This document shows, one piece after another, positions 52,728 through 63,763 of a stretch of DNA of 64,000 nucleotides. Below the pieces are notes generated by a model, which did no database searches, was not told where the DNA came from, and was given only the letters and a program-made list of their open reading frames with translations. The DNA is taken from NCBI RefSeq assembly GCF_019131995.1, contig NZ_JAHONA010000005.1, forward strand, positions 1 to 64,000. The letters run 5' to 3'. The stretch is from Collinsella aerofaciens. Its GTDB lineage: Bacteria > Actinomycetota > Coriobacteriia > Coriobacteriales > Coriobacteriaceae. Position numbers and translations under genes: made by a program. Position 1 is the stretch's first letter. Every line of letters begins with the position of its first letter.

Positions 52728-53582
52728 TTACGCTTTAAGCGTGAGTACCGCACCGAAGGCGGTCGGGCCGCAATGACTCGAGATGACACCGCCGACCTGG
52801 GTCCAGGCAACGTCCTTAAAGCCCAGGTCGTGCGCATAGACTTCCATGTCGTCACGCAGTTCCTCGGAAAGGCCTACCGAATACGCCAGGCCAATGTGCG
52901 AGTAGTCAATCTCCCCCTTGGCAACCATGTGGTCAATAAAGGCGCGGGCGCATTTGAGCATAGAGCCGCGGAACTTTTTGGTCGCCACGAACTTGCCGCC
53001 CGTCACCTCAATGCAGGGCTTAATCTTGAGCAGATGGGCACCGAGGAATGCCACGTTGGACAAACGACCGCCGGCCTTAAGGAAGGCGAGATCGGTTGGG
53101 ACAAAGCCCAACAGCACGCGGTCCATGACGGAGTTCGCGAAGGCGAAGATCTCGTCGACGGTGGCATCGGGGTGAGCCTCGATGTATTTGGCGGTCTCGA
53201 CGACAACAAGCGACTGGCCTACCGAGACAAAGCGCGTGTCCATGGAGAACACGTAGTCGCGCCCCTGGGCCGCAATCTTTGAGGACTGATGCGAACAGGT
53301 CGTGGCCTCGGAATATGCAAGATGCAAAATAGTCGCGTCGGGCTGCTCGGCATGGATGCGGTCGTACACATGCGCAAAATCCGCAGGCGCGCAGCCACTG
53401 GTCTTGGGCATCACGCCAAACTCATTGCAGCGCGAATAAATCTCGAGCGGATCGATCGAGCCGTCCTCGACGGTCTCGTCACCAATCGTGACATGCATGG
53501 GCACGCGCACGATGCCGTAGCGCTCGCAGAGCTCCGGCGTCACATCCGACCCAGACTCGACCACGATTACGTACTTGCCCAT
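52728..53582 (-). CDS. DegV family protein (fatty-acid binding)
   Basis: 284 residues from the ATG at 53582. MGKYVIVVESGSDVTPELCERYGIVRVPMHV and FGVMPKTSGCAPADF (S/T-T-S type ligand loop), VVETAKYIEAHPDATVDEI, FLKAGGRLSNVAFLGAHLLKIKP and SHCGPTAFGAVL at the end. DegV/FakB proteins bind fatty acids for FakA kinase or transfer. No fakA is in view. The ribosome binding site is weak. The 275 bp upstream separate it from the fructoside locus and hold no gene. Confidence 0.88.
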   Translation of the reverse strand: MGKYVIVVESGSDVTPELCERYGIVRVPMHVTIGDETVEDGSIDPLEIYSRCNEFGVMPKTSGCAPADFAHVYDRIHAEQPDATILHLAYSEATTCSHQSSKIAAQGRDYVFSMDTRFVSVGQSLVVVETAKYIEAHPDATVDEIFAFANSVMDRVLLGFVPTDLAFLKAGGRLSNVAFLGAHLLKIKPCIEVTGGKFVATKKFRGSMLKCARAFIDHMVAKGEIDYSHIGLAYSVGLSEELRDDMEVYAHDLGFKDVAWTQVGGVISSHCGPTAFGAVLTLKA

Positions 53583-53857
53583 TCTTATCACGACCCATCT
53601 CGACATTGGCTTTTCAATACATGACACGCGCGCCGCGCTGTTGCACAACGGCGTCCAAGCGCCAAAGAGACGCCGCCCCTTGCGCACAACAAAGGACAGC
53701 GTCTCCCTGGAAAACTCCGTGCTTACCTGAGATTTTACACGGTTTATAAATGAGTGTTACTTATCCCGCAAACGGTAGCTATACGCGATGAACGGTAGTT
53801 CGCTGCAGCAACTGCGACGCATTCCGCCCAGCAAGTCCAATCGCGCTCCACACACGG

Positions 53858-55306
53858 TTAATGCGCGAGGCGGTAGAAATCCATCGACGCCGCACCCTCG
53901 GCATGCAACCCCATCGCCGGAACCGCCGGCGAATAGGTACGGCTCGTAAGTGCCGCCTCGCCGCCATTTGCAAAAATCTCGACCATCGTAGTGTCCGAAA
54001 GCACGCGCAGGTCGCGAAGCTCGCTGAGCTCGATCGACCTCTGGTCGCGTCCATAGCCTTCGTCGCCCATATCGAGGGTAAGCATCCCGTCCGTATAACG
54101 CACAAAGACACCCTTGCGGATTTCGAGCTCGATCATCTTGGCTCCCTCGCAGGAAACCACGACATCAAACAGGCGTCCCGGCTCCTCAACGGTCTCACCG
54201 CCTACAGCACGAACGCAATCGCCGCGCATCCTCTCAATCTCGTGCGCCGGCCACTGGCAGAGCTTGCCGCCGCGCATGCTCAGCTCTCTCGGCATCGTCA
54301 GCGCGCACTGCCACCCGCGCGCCGCCGTCGGGCTTTCTGTCGTCGCATCGGGGCAACCCGACCATCCGATCATCAAACGCCGACCCGCAGCGTCCTCAAA
54401 GGACTGCGGGGCATAGAAATCAAAACCGGCATCGACCATCGGGGGCATGCCCTTCCCGACGATTTTAAAGCTCGGCGCCTCCCAATCGGCCTCGATGGGG
54501 AACCACACGCACTGATGCGGATTGCGGTAACGCCAACCATCGGCAGGCACACCCTGCGGACAGCAAACGAGAATAAGCTCGCCATCGAGCTCAAACAGAT
54601 CGGGGCACTCCCACATAAAGCCAAACTTCTCGCCCAACTCAATGCGCGTCGCATAGCTCCAGTCCTCAAGATTGCGCGAGGTATAGACAAGCACGCAGCC
54701 ACGGTCGTCTTTCGTACGAGCGCCCAGAACCATGTAGTAGATACCGTCGTGTTCAAGGATCTTGGGGTCGCGCACGTGCGTACCGATATCGTCGGGGTAA
54801 TCGACCGGCCCAACAGCTATGCGCTTCTCGCCCAATTCGTCGGGATTCTCGGCAACCATATGAATCTGGTTTTGCTCACGGCCCGTCAACACGTAGTCGT
54901 AATCATCACGGTCAAAATGCTTAACGTTGCCGGTATAGAAGTAGTGAATCTTGCCATCACGTACAAAGGCAGAACCAGAATACGCTCCACTCGAATCCAA
55001 ATCGGAATCGGGGAACAGCACGGGGCCGTGATTCTCGTACGTCACAAAATCCTTTGTCGTCAGATGGTTCCAAAGCACTGGACCGCCATGCGCAGCATCG
55101 AACGGATCGTATTGATGATAGATGTGATACGTATCACCAATCTGAACCAAACCATTGGGGTCGTTGAGCCAGCCAAGCTCAGGCTCCACATGGAACAAAA
55201 GCCTATCGGGGTCGGACGCGATGCGAGCCGCCGTCTCATCCTGTCCGGCACGCCACTGCTCATAGTCCGCACGCATCACCTTGTTTTTTTGATTAAACAT
55301 CGCCAT
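53858..55306 (-). CDS. scrB: GH32 sucrose-6-phosphate hydrolase
   Basis: 482 residues. GH32 catalytic residues: WLNDPNGL (nucleophile Asp, residue 49), HVRDPKILEHD (transition-state Asp) and FMWECPDLFELDG (acid/base Glu). Also YSGSAFV and the C-terminal beta-sandwich with VEIFANGG. The partner PTS system is encoded upstream, so the substrate is probably a phosphorylated fructoside such as sucrose-6-phosphate. An internal hairpin (55326-55364) lies between PTS and this gene. Last gene of the three-gene operon. Confidence 0.9.
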   Translation of the reverse strand: MAMFNQKNKVMRADYEQWRAGQDETAARIASDPDRLLFHVEPELGWLNDPNGLVQIGDTYHIYHQYDPFDAAHGGPVLWNHLTTKDFVTYENHGPVLFPDSDLDSSGAYSGSAFVRDGKIHYFYTGNVKHFDRDDYDYVLTGREQNQIHMVAENPDELGEKRIAVGPVDYPDDIGTHVRDPKILEHDGIYYMVLGARTKDDRGCVLVYTSRNLEDWSYATRIELGEKFGFMWECPDLFELDGELILVCCPQGVPADGWRYRNPHQCVWFPIEADWEAPSFKIVGKGMPPMVDAGFDFYAPQSFEDAAGRRLMIGWSGCPDATTESPTAARGWQCALTMPRELSMRGGKLCQWPAHEIERMRGDCVRAVGGETVEEPGRLFDVVVSCEGAKMIELEIRKGVFVRYTDGMLTLDMGDEGYGRDQRSIELSELRDLRVLSDTTMVEIFANGGEAALTSRTYSPAVPAMGLHAEGAASMDFYRLAH

Positions 55307-55401
55307 TGACCTTCTCGTCTATAGGGAAGGACGCTCGACTCACACGAGCCGAACGCCCTTCCTCAAATGGACTTATCCGCACGTTACGCTGAACGGCTCA
55401 A

Positions 55402-56853
55402 CTAGAAGCTAACGTCGAAGCCAGCGCCAGCGCCCTCTTCATCGGTGGTCGGAACGCCCTTTGCCTTGTTGTAGGCAAAGATCAAGACGATCGGCACGAT
55501 AAAGGCGATGAGATTGCCAGCCACATACCACACGAGAGTCTCGGGCGTGACGATGAGCAGGCCAAGCACGCCGGTCAGACCCTGACCGATAGCGCGCACC
55601 TCAAAGAGCTTCACGAAGGCACCGCCGCAGCCTGCACCGATGCATGCGCAGATGAACGGAATGATCGAATAGCGCATGTTTGCAGCAAAGATAGCGGGCT
55701 CGGAGATTCCGACCAGCGTCGGGATAAAGGACGACATGCAAATGTTGCGCTCTTTGGAATGCTTCTTGTGAATGAGGTACATGCCGATGGCGCCGCCGCC
55801 CTGGGCGATGATGGAAACCGACCAGATGGCCTGGATGTAGTTGAAGCCGGTCGTGGCAACGAGGTTGGCCTCGATACCCTGGATGAACTGATGCGTACCG
55901 GTAACGACGAGCGGCTGCAGGAACGCGGCGAAGACAAAGGCACCAAAGACGCCCATCCTGTTGTACAGGATATCGATTACGCCGGCGAGGACGTCACCGA
56001 TCAGGTTGCCGAGCGGGCCGAACACGGTGAACAGGGCAACGTTAGCAAGAATCAGGGTAACGGTCGGGACAAAGACGAACGAAACGACCTCGGGGATGTA
56101 CTTCTGGGCAATCTTCTCGACCTTGGCCATAAACCAGGCAGTCAGGATTGCGGGGAACACACCGCCCTGGAAAGCAACCATGGGAATGGATAGCGGACCG
56201 AAGTTCCAGTACTCAGCACCCGTCGGGTCCATAACGAACGTGTTGCGGTTCATAAGGCTCGGGTGAACCATGACGATACCGACGAGGATGCCCAGGATCG
56301 GGTTGCCGCCAAAACGCTTGACCGCGCTGTACATAACCAGGACAGGCAGGTAGTCAAAGGTGGTGGCGATAATGGCAAAGAAGCTTGCGAGGTTCTTGAG
56401 GAACTCGCTGTGATCGGCGAGGCTGCCCTCCATGCCGAAGAGGCCGTTGGCAACGATCAGCGACTTAAGGCCGATGATGATTGCAGCGCCGACGAAGGCG
56501 GGAATGATGGGGATAAAGATGTCCGAGAATACCTTGAGGACCGAGAAGAACTTGCCCTTCTTGTCCGCCTCGGCGCCCTTGACCTCGGAAGCGCTGATCT
56601 CCTTAACGCCCGTCAGAGCCATAAACTCATCGTAAACCTTGTTGACGGTACCGGTACCGAAGATAATCATGAGCTGGCCGCTGTTGTACAGCACGCCCTT
56701 GACGCCATCGATGTTCTCGAGCTCGGCCTTGTTGTATTTGCTCGTATCCTTGAGCACCAGACGCAGACGGGTCACGCAATGCGTGGCGCCCTCGATGTTC
56801 TCCAGTCCGCCGACGTTGTCGACGACTTGCTGGGACACTGCCTTGTAGTCCAT
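55402..56853 (-). CDS. PTS fructoside EIIBC transporter
   Basis: 483 residues from the ATG at 56853 (GGAGAGGAAC before it). EIIB at 1-85 with the phosphocysteine in GATHCVTRLRLVLKD (Cys near 26), and EIIC from about 105 with ten segments (SDIFIPIIPAFVGAAIIIGL, GEPAIF-like ISEPAIFAANMRYSIIPF). The sucrose/trehalose/beta-glucoside class (Glc-Suc superfamily). No IIA domain is fused, so a general EIIA must serve. It lies between two GH32 genes under LacI control, so the import of sucrose or fructo-oligosaccharides is likely. Confidence 0.88.
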   Translation of the reverse strand: MDYKAVSQQVVDNVGGLENIEGATHCVTRLRLVLKDTSKYNKAELENIDGVKGVLYNSGQLMIIFGTGTVNKVYDEFMALTGVKEISASEVKGAEADKKGKFFSVLKVFSDIFIPIIPAFVGAAIIIGLKSLIVANGLFGMEGSLADHSEFLKNLASFFAIIATTFDYLPVLVMYSAVKRFGGNPILGILVGIVMVHPSLMNRNTFVMDPTGAEYWNFGPLSIPMVAFQGGVFPAILTAWFMAKVEKIAQKYIPEVVSFVFVPTVTLILANVALFTVFGPLGNLIGDVLAGVIDILYNRMGVFGAFVFAAFLQPLVVTGTHQFIQGIEANLVATTGFNYIQAIWSVSIIAQGGGAIGMYLIHKKHSKERNICMSSFIPTLVGISEPAIFAANMRYSIIPFICACIGAGCGGAFVKLFEVRAIGQGLTGVLGLLIVTPETLVWYVAGNLIAFIVPIVLIFAYNKAKGVPTTDEEGAGAGFDVSF

Positions 56854-56898
56854 GTTCCTCTCCATTCCTTTTCTAAATCATAAAACGGTTCGTTGCCG

Positions 56899-58281
56899 CT
56901 ACAGAGACGCGATCGTTGCGTTTGCGCACTTGAGCGTACCGTCGGTGACCGTCAGCGCCACACCCTGGCCCTGCTTATTGCAGAAGCGAGCGTTAAGCGC
57001 AACATCATCGACAAAGATGGTCGCGATATCGTCGTCAACGACCAGGCGCACATGATGAGTGCCCTCGCCCTTAAAGAACAACGGACGCTCGAGGCCCATG
57101 TTGTTGACCTGGAACCACGGGTACTGGGGAGCCGGCGTGAACTCGAGCTTGCCCTCGCGCAGGTTGGCGCGGAACTCATAGGCAAGACCGGTCTCGGCGT
57201 CCTCGGCGAACTTGACCGAGAAGCCGGCAGCGTTACCGCCGAGCTCAATGTCGGTATCGAGCAAGTAGGTGGAGCCGGCATCCGCGGCGAGCACCTGCTC
57301 GACCTTGCCCGACTCGCAGGAAAGCTCAAAGGTCTCGACTGCCTTAGCCTCGCCAAAGGCGCCAAGCATGCTGTCGGGGAGCTTGGTGCCGAGCGTTCCG
57401 TCGGCACGCTGAACGATCTCGAGGGGCATAAAGGTGCCACCCCATAGGTAAGAGCTGGGGTCGCCGCCCTCGTCACGCGTAGGAACCCAACCAAAGAGAA
57501 CGCGACGCTCGCCATCGAATGCGGTGCGAGCGGCGTAGTACGCGCGGCCGTCGAAGGAGTCGTCAGCGGGGGTAATCCAAGGACCGTTGATGGACTTGGA
57601 CATGCGGTAACGGGTCTTGTTGCCGTCGCTGTACTCGGAAAAGACGAGGTACCACCAGTCGCCCATCTTAAAGAGATCAGGCATCTCAAACATGGTGTAC
57701 AGGCCCGGGTTCCACCAGTCGCCCTGGAACTCCCAGTTGGTCAGATCCTTGGAGGTGAACTTGACCAGGCGGCCGGTCATCAGACGCTTGTCCTCGCCCA
57801 CGCGCGTGCCGAGGATGAGCATGTACTCTTCGTTCTCCTCATCCCAAAGCACAAAGGGATCGCGCCAGTTGCGGTCATCGTAACCCTCCTGGGGCGGAAG
57901 CAGCGTCTCGGCGATGTTCTTCTCCCACTTGACGGCGTCGTCGCTCGTTGCGTGAAGAAGAACCTGCTTCATCAAACGTGCGCGGACCTTATCGCGATTG
58001 CAACCAGTGTAGAGCGCATGGTACTTGTCGCCCACCTTAAACACCGTGCCGGCATAAATGTACTGGTCGACTTCCTCGTCGCCGCCGCGCTCAAGGCTCT
58101 CGCCAAAGTCCTTGTAGTTGACGAAATCCTTGGTCGTAGCAAGTGCCCAGCCAAACGGCTCTCCGAAAGGTTCGGGGTTACGCGTGTCACGCTGATGATA
58201 GAGATAGAACGTGCCGTCCTCGCCGTACGGCATGATGTCGCCTACCCAAATTCCCTCAGGCTGGTAATACACCTTGTGCAT
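56899..58281 (-). CDS. GH32-like glycoside hydrolase with variant motifs
   Basis: 460 residues from the ATG at 58281 (GGAAAGGAAGTCTCGG before it). The five-blade propeller positions are kept, but the nucleophile motif is WVGDIMPYGEDG (Asp15) instead of WMNDPNG. RDPF is conserved (WRDPFVLWDE) and the acid/base site is FEMPDLFKMGD in place of ECPD. The C-terminal beta-sandwich ends VRLVVDDDIATIFVDD. So it belongs to GH32 or its close neighbour group (GH32/GH68 clan) with altered specificity, perhaps for a fructan or fructoside disaccharide. First gene of the operon, right after LacI-type operators. Confidence 0.75.
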   Translation of the reverse strand: MHKVYYQPEGIWVGDIMPYGEDGTFYLYHQRDTRNPEPFGEPFGWALATTKDFVNYKDFGESLERGGDEEVDQYIYAGTVFKVGDKYHALYTGCNRDKVRARLMKQVLLHATSDDAVKWEKNIAETLLPPQEGYDDRNWRDPFVLWDEENEEYMLILGTRVGEDKRLMTGRLVKFTSKDLTNWEFQGDWWNPGLYTMFEMPDLFKMGDWWYLVFSEYSDGNKTRYRMSKSINGPWITPADDSFDGRAYYAARTAFDGERRVLFGWVPTRDEGGDPSSYLWGGTFMPLEIVQRADGTLGTKLPDSMLGAFGEAKAVETFELSCESGKVEQVLAADAGSTYLLDTDIELGGNAAGFSVKFAEDAETGLAYEFRANLREGKLEFTPAPQYPWFQVNNMGLERPLFFKGEGTHHVRLVVDDDIATIFVDDVALNARFCNKQGQGVALTVTDGTLKCANATIASL

Positions 58282-58328
58282 CCGAGACTTCCTTTCCACG
58301 ACATACTAACTCGGTACAATGGCAAGAT

Positions 58329-58409
58329 ATGTCAATCGTTTTCATATGTCAAACGTTTTCACACCAATACGTCTTTTCGCAGTTCCAGTCGTCGGCAAAC
58401 GGTTGACAT
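58329..58409. promoter_or_regulatory. Three LacI-type operators before the fructoside operon
   Basis: ATGTCAATCGTTTTCAT (58329-58345), ATGTCAAACGTTTTCAC (58346-58362) and, inverted, GGCAAACGGTTGACAT (58394-58409). All share TGTCAA-N-CGTTT. The first two lie 47-80 bp upstream of the GH32-like gene start. Confidence 0.7.
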
Positions 58410-58464
58410 ATGCCGGTGAACGGTCATCAGAGGCGTTTGAGGAATTCTTTTGGCACGGGATGAA

Positions 58465-59475
58465 CTACGCGGTTTTGCCCTCAATGAGTTCAACGGGGAG
58501 CTTGATATTCGATTCGGGATTATCGCCGTTAATAAGAGCGATGATGGATTGCGCCGCGAGCTCTCCGATGCGATCGATATCTTGACGTACGGTTGTTAAG
58601 TCAGGCATAAACGTCATAGTTCGGCGGGCACCATCCGCGCCCACGACCTTAATATCGTCTGGAGCGCTCAAGCCGCGCTGCTTCATCACGTTGAGACAGA
58701 TGGCCGCCATCGTATCGTCTCCCGCAAAGATGCCGTCAATATCGGGGTTCTCATCGAGGATCTTCGCAACGACCGCGCCCTTTTCGTCGTCGGGCTTAAC
58801 GAACTCAACCTCACGGACAAGCGCGGACAAACCGGCCTGCTCAACAACATCGAGGTAGGCATCGGTACGCTTATTGGCAGGCATGCGCATGCGGCTATTG
58901 CTGCGCAGGCACAGGATACGCCTGCAGCCGTCATCAATCAGACGGCGCGTGGCGAGCTCGCCAATGCCATAGCTGTCACTTGCAATCTGGACAGAGCCCT
59001 CGCCAAGATCGCAGTCGATGCCAACCAGGCTCAAGCCCATCTCGGCATATGCCTCGGCACCGATATTGAGGGAGTTGACGATGACGCCGTCGACCATATT
59101 GCGGCGGAGCATGTCAATATAGGAACGCTCAAGATCGGGTCGATTGGCGCTGTTGCACAGCAACATCTTAAAGCCGTTTTCCGCTAACGTGCGCTCGACC
59201 GCCTGCACAACCTGAGCATGGAACGGGCTGCTCACAAAGGGAACGATCATACCGATAAGATTCAGGCGACCGTTGAGCATGGCACGGGCGATATCGTTGG
59301 GCGTATAGTTGATGCGCTCCATCGCGGCATGGACCTTATCGCGGGTCTCTTGGCTAATATAGCCGCGATTATTAAGCACGCGAGATACCGTAGTAGGCGA
59401 AACCCCCGCCACCGCCGCAACTTCCTTGATGCCAGGCTTAGCCGTATCCTTAGAACGAGCACTCTCGCGAGCCAT
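58465..59475 (-). CDS. LacI-family regulator of fructoside use
   Basis: 336 residues from the ATG at 59475 (GGGGGAGGGTGCT before it). The helix-turn-helix is GIKEVAAVAGVSPTTVSRVLNNRGYISQETRDKV (with the LacI hinge LNGRLNLIGMIVP), and the periplasmic-binding-like ligand domain follows. It lies upstream of and in the same orientation as the GH32-PTS-GH32 operon. Four matching operator sites (three before the operon, one before itself) support local repression and autoregulation. Confidence 0.88.
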   Translation of the reverse strand: MARESARSKDTAKPGIKEVAAVAGVSPTTVSRVLNNRGYISQETRDKVHAAMERINYTPNDIARAMLNGRLNLIGMIVPFVSSPFHAQVVQAVERTLAENGFKMLLCNSANRPDLERSYIDMLRRNMVDGVIVNSLNIGAEAYAEMGLSLVGIDCDLGEGSVQIASDSYGIGELATRRLIDDGCRRILCLRSNSRMRMPANKRTDAYLDVVEQAGLSALVREVEFVKPDDEKGAVVAKILDENPDIDGIFAGDDTMAAICLNVMKQRGLSAPDDIKVVGADGARRTMTFMPDLTTVRQDIDRIGELAAQSIIALINGDNPESNIKLPVELIEGKTA

Positions 59476-59494
59476 AGCACCCTCCCCCATCAAC

Positions 59495-59511
59495 ATGTCA
59501 TACGTTTACAT
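59495..59511. promoter_or_regulatory. LacI-type autoregulatory operator
   Basis: ATGTCATACGTTTACAT, the same consensus as the sites at 58329 and 58346, 19 bp upstream of the lacI-type gene start. Confidence 0.7.
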
Positions 59512-59628
59512 ACGAACAAAGCATACCCCAACAACAGCGGGAAGACGGTAACAGCACAAGTAAGTAAACGACTCATCCAAATAATTAGGAGAGTTCCGCC
59601 TAAAGGGTGACTCCAAAGGACCCCACAT

Positions 59629-59751
59629 GGCCGGTTTTGGGTTATTTCCCAAAACATCCCGCAGGACGCAAAGAGGCTCCGCCGCGCAACGCGCGCAGCG
59701 GAGCCTCTTTGCATGTCCGAGGACGTTTTGGGAAATAACCCAAAACCGGCC
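59629..59751 (-). ncRNA. Nested-hairpin 3-prime UTR element, class I (after the PFL small subunit)
   Basis: Outer stem 59629-59655 with 59725-59751 (27 bp perfect). On the minus-strand transcript: GTCCTC, GGAC, AT, inner stem GCAAAGAGGCTCCGC with its complement, GTCC, TGCGGGAT. The outer stem starts 27 nt after the stop of the glycyl-radical gene. 59476-59778 otherwise holds only the operator at 59495. Confidence 0.75.
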
Positions 59752-59778
59752 CCAGTAATCCTACAGGAGTTGAACCCT

Positions 59779-60030
59779 TTAGAACTTGTCGTGGAAGGTA
59801 CGCGCAATGACCTCGTCCTGCTGCTCCTTGGTGAGCGTGTGGAAGTTCACGGCATAGCCGGAAACGCGGATGGTCAGCTGCGGGTACTTCTCGGGGTGAG
59901 CCTGAGCGTCGAGCAGCGTCTCACGGTTGAAGACGTTGATGTTCAGGTGGTGGCCACCCTTCTCGGCGTAAGCGTCGAGCATGTGGACCAGGTTATCGGC
60001 CTGAGTCTCGGAAACTTCAGAAACCTTCAT
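59779..60030 (-). CDS. Detached glycyl-radical subunit of pyruvate formate-lyase
   Basis: 83 residues. It matches only the extreme C-terminus of [43 protein letters not shown], then [17 protein letters not shown] with the radical Gly58. The end [10 protein letters not shown] is also PFL-like. Unlike the spare-part protein GrcA/YfiD (about 127 residues with a separate N-terminal region), this has no extra domain and the gene next to it lacks exactly this part. GAAGGAGACACATT precedes the ATG. It should be the obligate radical subunit, modified by PflA. Confidence 0.88.
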   Translation of the reverse strand: MKVSEVSETQADNLVHMLDAYAEKGGHHLNINVFNRETLLDAQAHPEKYPQLTIRVSGYAVNFHTLTKEQQDEVIARTFHDKF

Positions 60031-60053
60031 AATGTGTCTCCTTCGATTGATAG

Positions 60054-60114
60054 GCGCCGGCCGAAACCGGTGCGCTAATCAGTAATCGTTATTGTTAGTA
60101 TAGCACTAACAATA
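60054..60114 (-). promoter_or_regulatory. Intercistronic hairpins between the two PFL genes
   Basis: TATTGTTAGT/ACTAACAATA (60090-60114, 10-bp perfect) directly at the stop of the large gene, and GCGCCGG/CCGGTGCGC (60054-60075). Neither has a clear T-run, so partial termination, processing or stability control is possible. Confidence 0.6.
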
Positions 60115-60115
60115 G

Positions 60116-62167
<2,052 letters not shown>

Positions 62168-62635
62168 TGTGTAACCACGCTCCTAGTTACGTGTAATGCG
62201 GCGCTCTCTCACACCGCTGCTTATTGAATTCTTGAATGTTCGGCTTGCACTACCGGCTTCTTCCGTTCTTCACCACACGTTGGTACAGGGAAAAACGTTT
62301 GTCCACCTTGGAACTACAACCCAAAAACCCAAGATTTCACCCGTTTGAGAAGGATAACATAGCGACCCTCTCCATCTGGGCTGTTATATGTTTCTTTTTT
62401 TATATCATAAGGGCGTTTTTTACAAACCCGCAGGAAATGCGAGCGCGAACAACTACCGTTCACCGATTTGTATGTTATTTTTCCTTGCCTTTGTACGACG
62501 TTCGCTCTAGCTGTTATGCCAGCTTTAGCAGGGTAAAGTGTCCCAGAGACCCTACAGAAACTGCAGGGCGGCCACGGAATCCCCCGTGGTCGCCCTGTGG
62601 CATGGCTAGTTTTTAGCTTTGATTGCCGCTTGGCA
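62168..62635. other. Intergenic region before the PFL genes
   Basis: 468 bp without a gene. It contains the PFL promoter region (A/T-rich near 62390-62420) and the kdgT terminator. I see no clear Fnr or Rex site. Confidence 0.5.
62564..62597 (-). terminator. Hairpin terminator of kdgT
   Basis: CAGGGCGGCCACGG and CCGTGGTCGCCCTG (14 bp with one G-U). Confidence 0.75.
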
Positions 62636-63655
62636 TTAGGCGGCTGCGGCGGCCTTGTCGGCCGTTGCCTTGCTATCGCCGTTGCCCTGGCCCTCAAAAT
62701 GCTTGTAGCACCAGCTGGTGACCAGCGGGGTCAAAATAGCCGTAACGATTGCGCAGGCAGCAACCTGTGCCGTAGCCGTCGCGAGCACCGCACCGCCGTA
62801 CATGGCCCCGTTGACGCTTGCCATGGCAGCAGGCGTGGCCACATTGGCTCCGGCGCAGCTCGAAATGGCCGCACCTGCGACACCCGTACCGCCCGTGAGC
62901 TTATCGACCGCGATAACGGGAATTGCAAAGACCACCGAGCAGATCACGCCGAGCAGAATACCGGGGAGACCGCCATTAATGAGCTGGCCAAAGGTCATGG
63001 TCGAGCCCATGGCAAAGAAGACGAGCACGATGATGGCGGAAAGTGCCGGTGCCATCATCTTCTTAAAGCTGGGGAACAGGTTACCCAGAATAATGCCGAC
63101 GACGATCGGCAGAATGGCACCCACGAGCGACCAGCCGATCGGGGCCTGGCCGGCAGCGCCGAGCACGATCATCGTGACCGGAGGGCCGACAACCAGCGTG
63201 GTGATGGCGACAGCGCCACGCTCAGCCTCGTTGCCCATGGTACCCATCAGCCCAGCGTACATAGCGTTGTTGGCGCCGGTGCAAGCCGCCAGCATCACCA
63301 TGGCAGAGATGCCAAACAAGTTGTCGTTGAACACATAAAGGATGAGCAGCGACATGGCAACGACCACGATCTGCTTGACGGCGATGATGATGGCGCCGCG
63401 GGCAGCGGCGGCAGGAGCGCTCTTAAACGAAATCGTCGTACCGACGATGAGCAAAAAAGCGCCCACGAGCGGGCCAGCGCCCTGCTGGGTCATGCCAAGC
63501 GTAAAGCTGCCGAGCGTTTTGAACAGGTCGGGGAATAGCGTGTTGAGCAGACAGCCCAACAGAAGCGGCACCAAGATATTGGCGCCCGGGATGGAGGACA
63601 TCTTAAAGAACGGCTCCTTTGCCGCCGGCGCCTCCACCGCAGCCGATTCACTCAT
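62636..63655 (-). CDS. kdgT: 2-keto-3-deoxygluconate permease
   Basis: 339 residues from the ATG at 63655 (AAAGGAGATATAT before it). About ten membrane segments; KdgT family patterns ANILVPLLLGCLLNTLFPDL, GAGPLVGAFLLIVGTTISFK, ANNAMYAGLMGTMGNEAERGA and SSCAGANVATPAAMA. It imports 2-keto-3-deoxygluconate from uronate or pectin breakdown. It is downstream of a partial dehydrogenase gene on the same strand. Confidence 0.9.
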   Translation of the reverse strand: MSESAAVEAPAAKEPFFKMSSIPGANILVPLLLGCLLNTLFPDLFKTLGSFTLGMTQQGAGPLVGAFLLIVGTTISFKSAPAAAARGAIIIAVKQIVVVAMSLLILYVFNDNLFGISAMVMLAACTGANNAMYAGLMGTMGNEAERGAVAITTLVVGPPVTMIVLGAAGQAPIGWSLVGAILPIVVGIILGNLFPSFKKMMAPALSAIIVLVFFAMGSTMTFGQLINGGLPGILLGVICSVVFAIPVIAVDKLTGGTGVAGAAISSCAGANVATPAAMASVNGAMYGGAVLATATAQVAACAIVTAILTPLVTSWCYKHFEGQGNGDSKATADKAAAAA

Positions 63656-63712
63656 ATATATCTCCTTTGGATGCATGCGAATCGTAGCCGCATGCGCCTA
63701 TATCAGAAAGAA

Positions 63713-63744
63713 GGCGACGGTCCCGAGTCGCAGGAGCCGTCGCC
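63713..63744 (-). terminator. Hairpin between the dehydrogenase gene and kdgT
   Basis: GGCGACGGTCC...GGAGCCGTCGCC, followed on the minus strand by TTCTTTCTG. Confidence 0.7.
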
Positions 63745-63763
63745 GAATAATCGTCGCGGAGTA

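Noticed and set aside
53861..55309. A 482-residue plus-strand frame antisense to the GH32 gene, and similar long antisense frames at 18234-19586, 47567-48619 and 60269-62227
   Set aside because: All are shadows of genes with recognised catalytic motifs; no ribosome binding sites or protein families on the antisense side.
59779..60030. Small PFL protein as an ordinary GrcA/YfiD spare part
   Set aside because: GrcA has an additional N-terminal region of about 50 residues and coexists with full PFL. Here the adjacent body lacks the domain. A full-length pfl elsewhere in the genome cannot be excluded.
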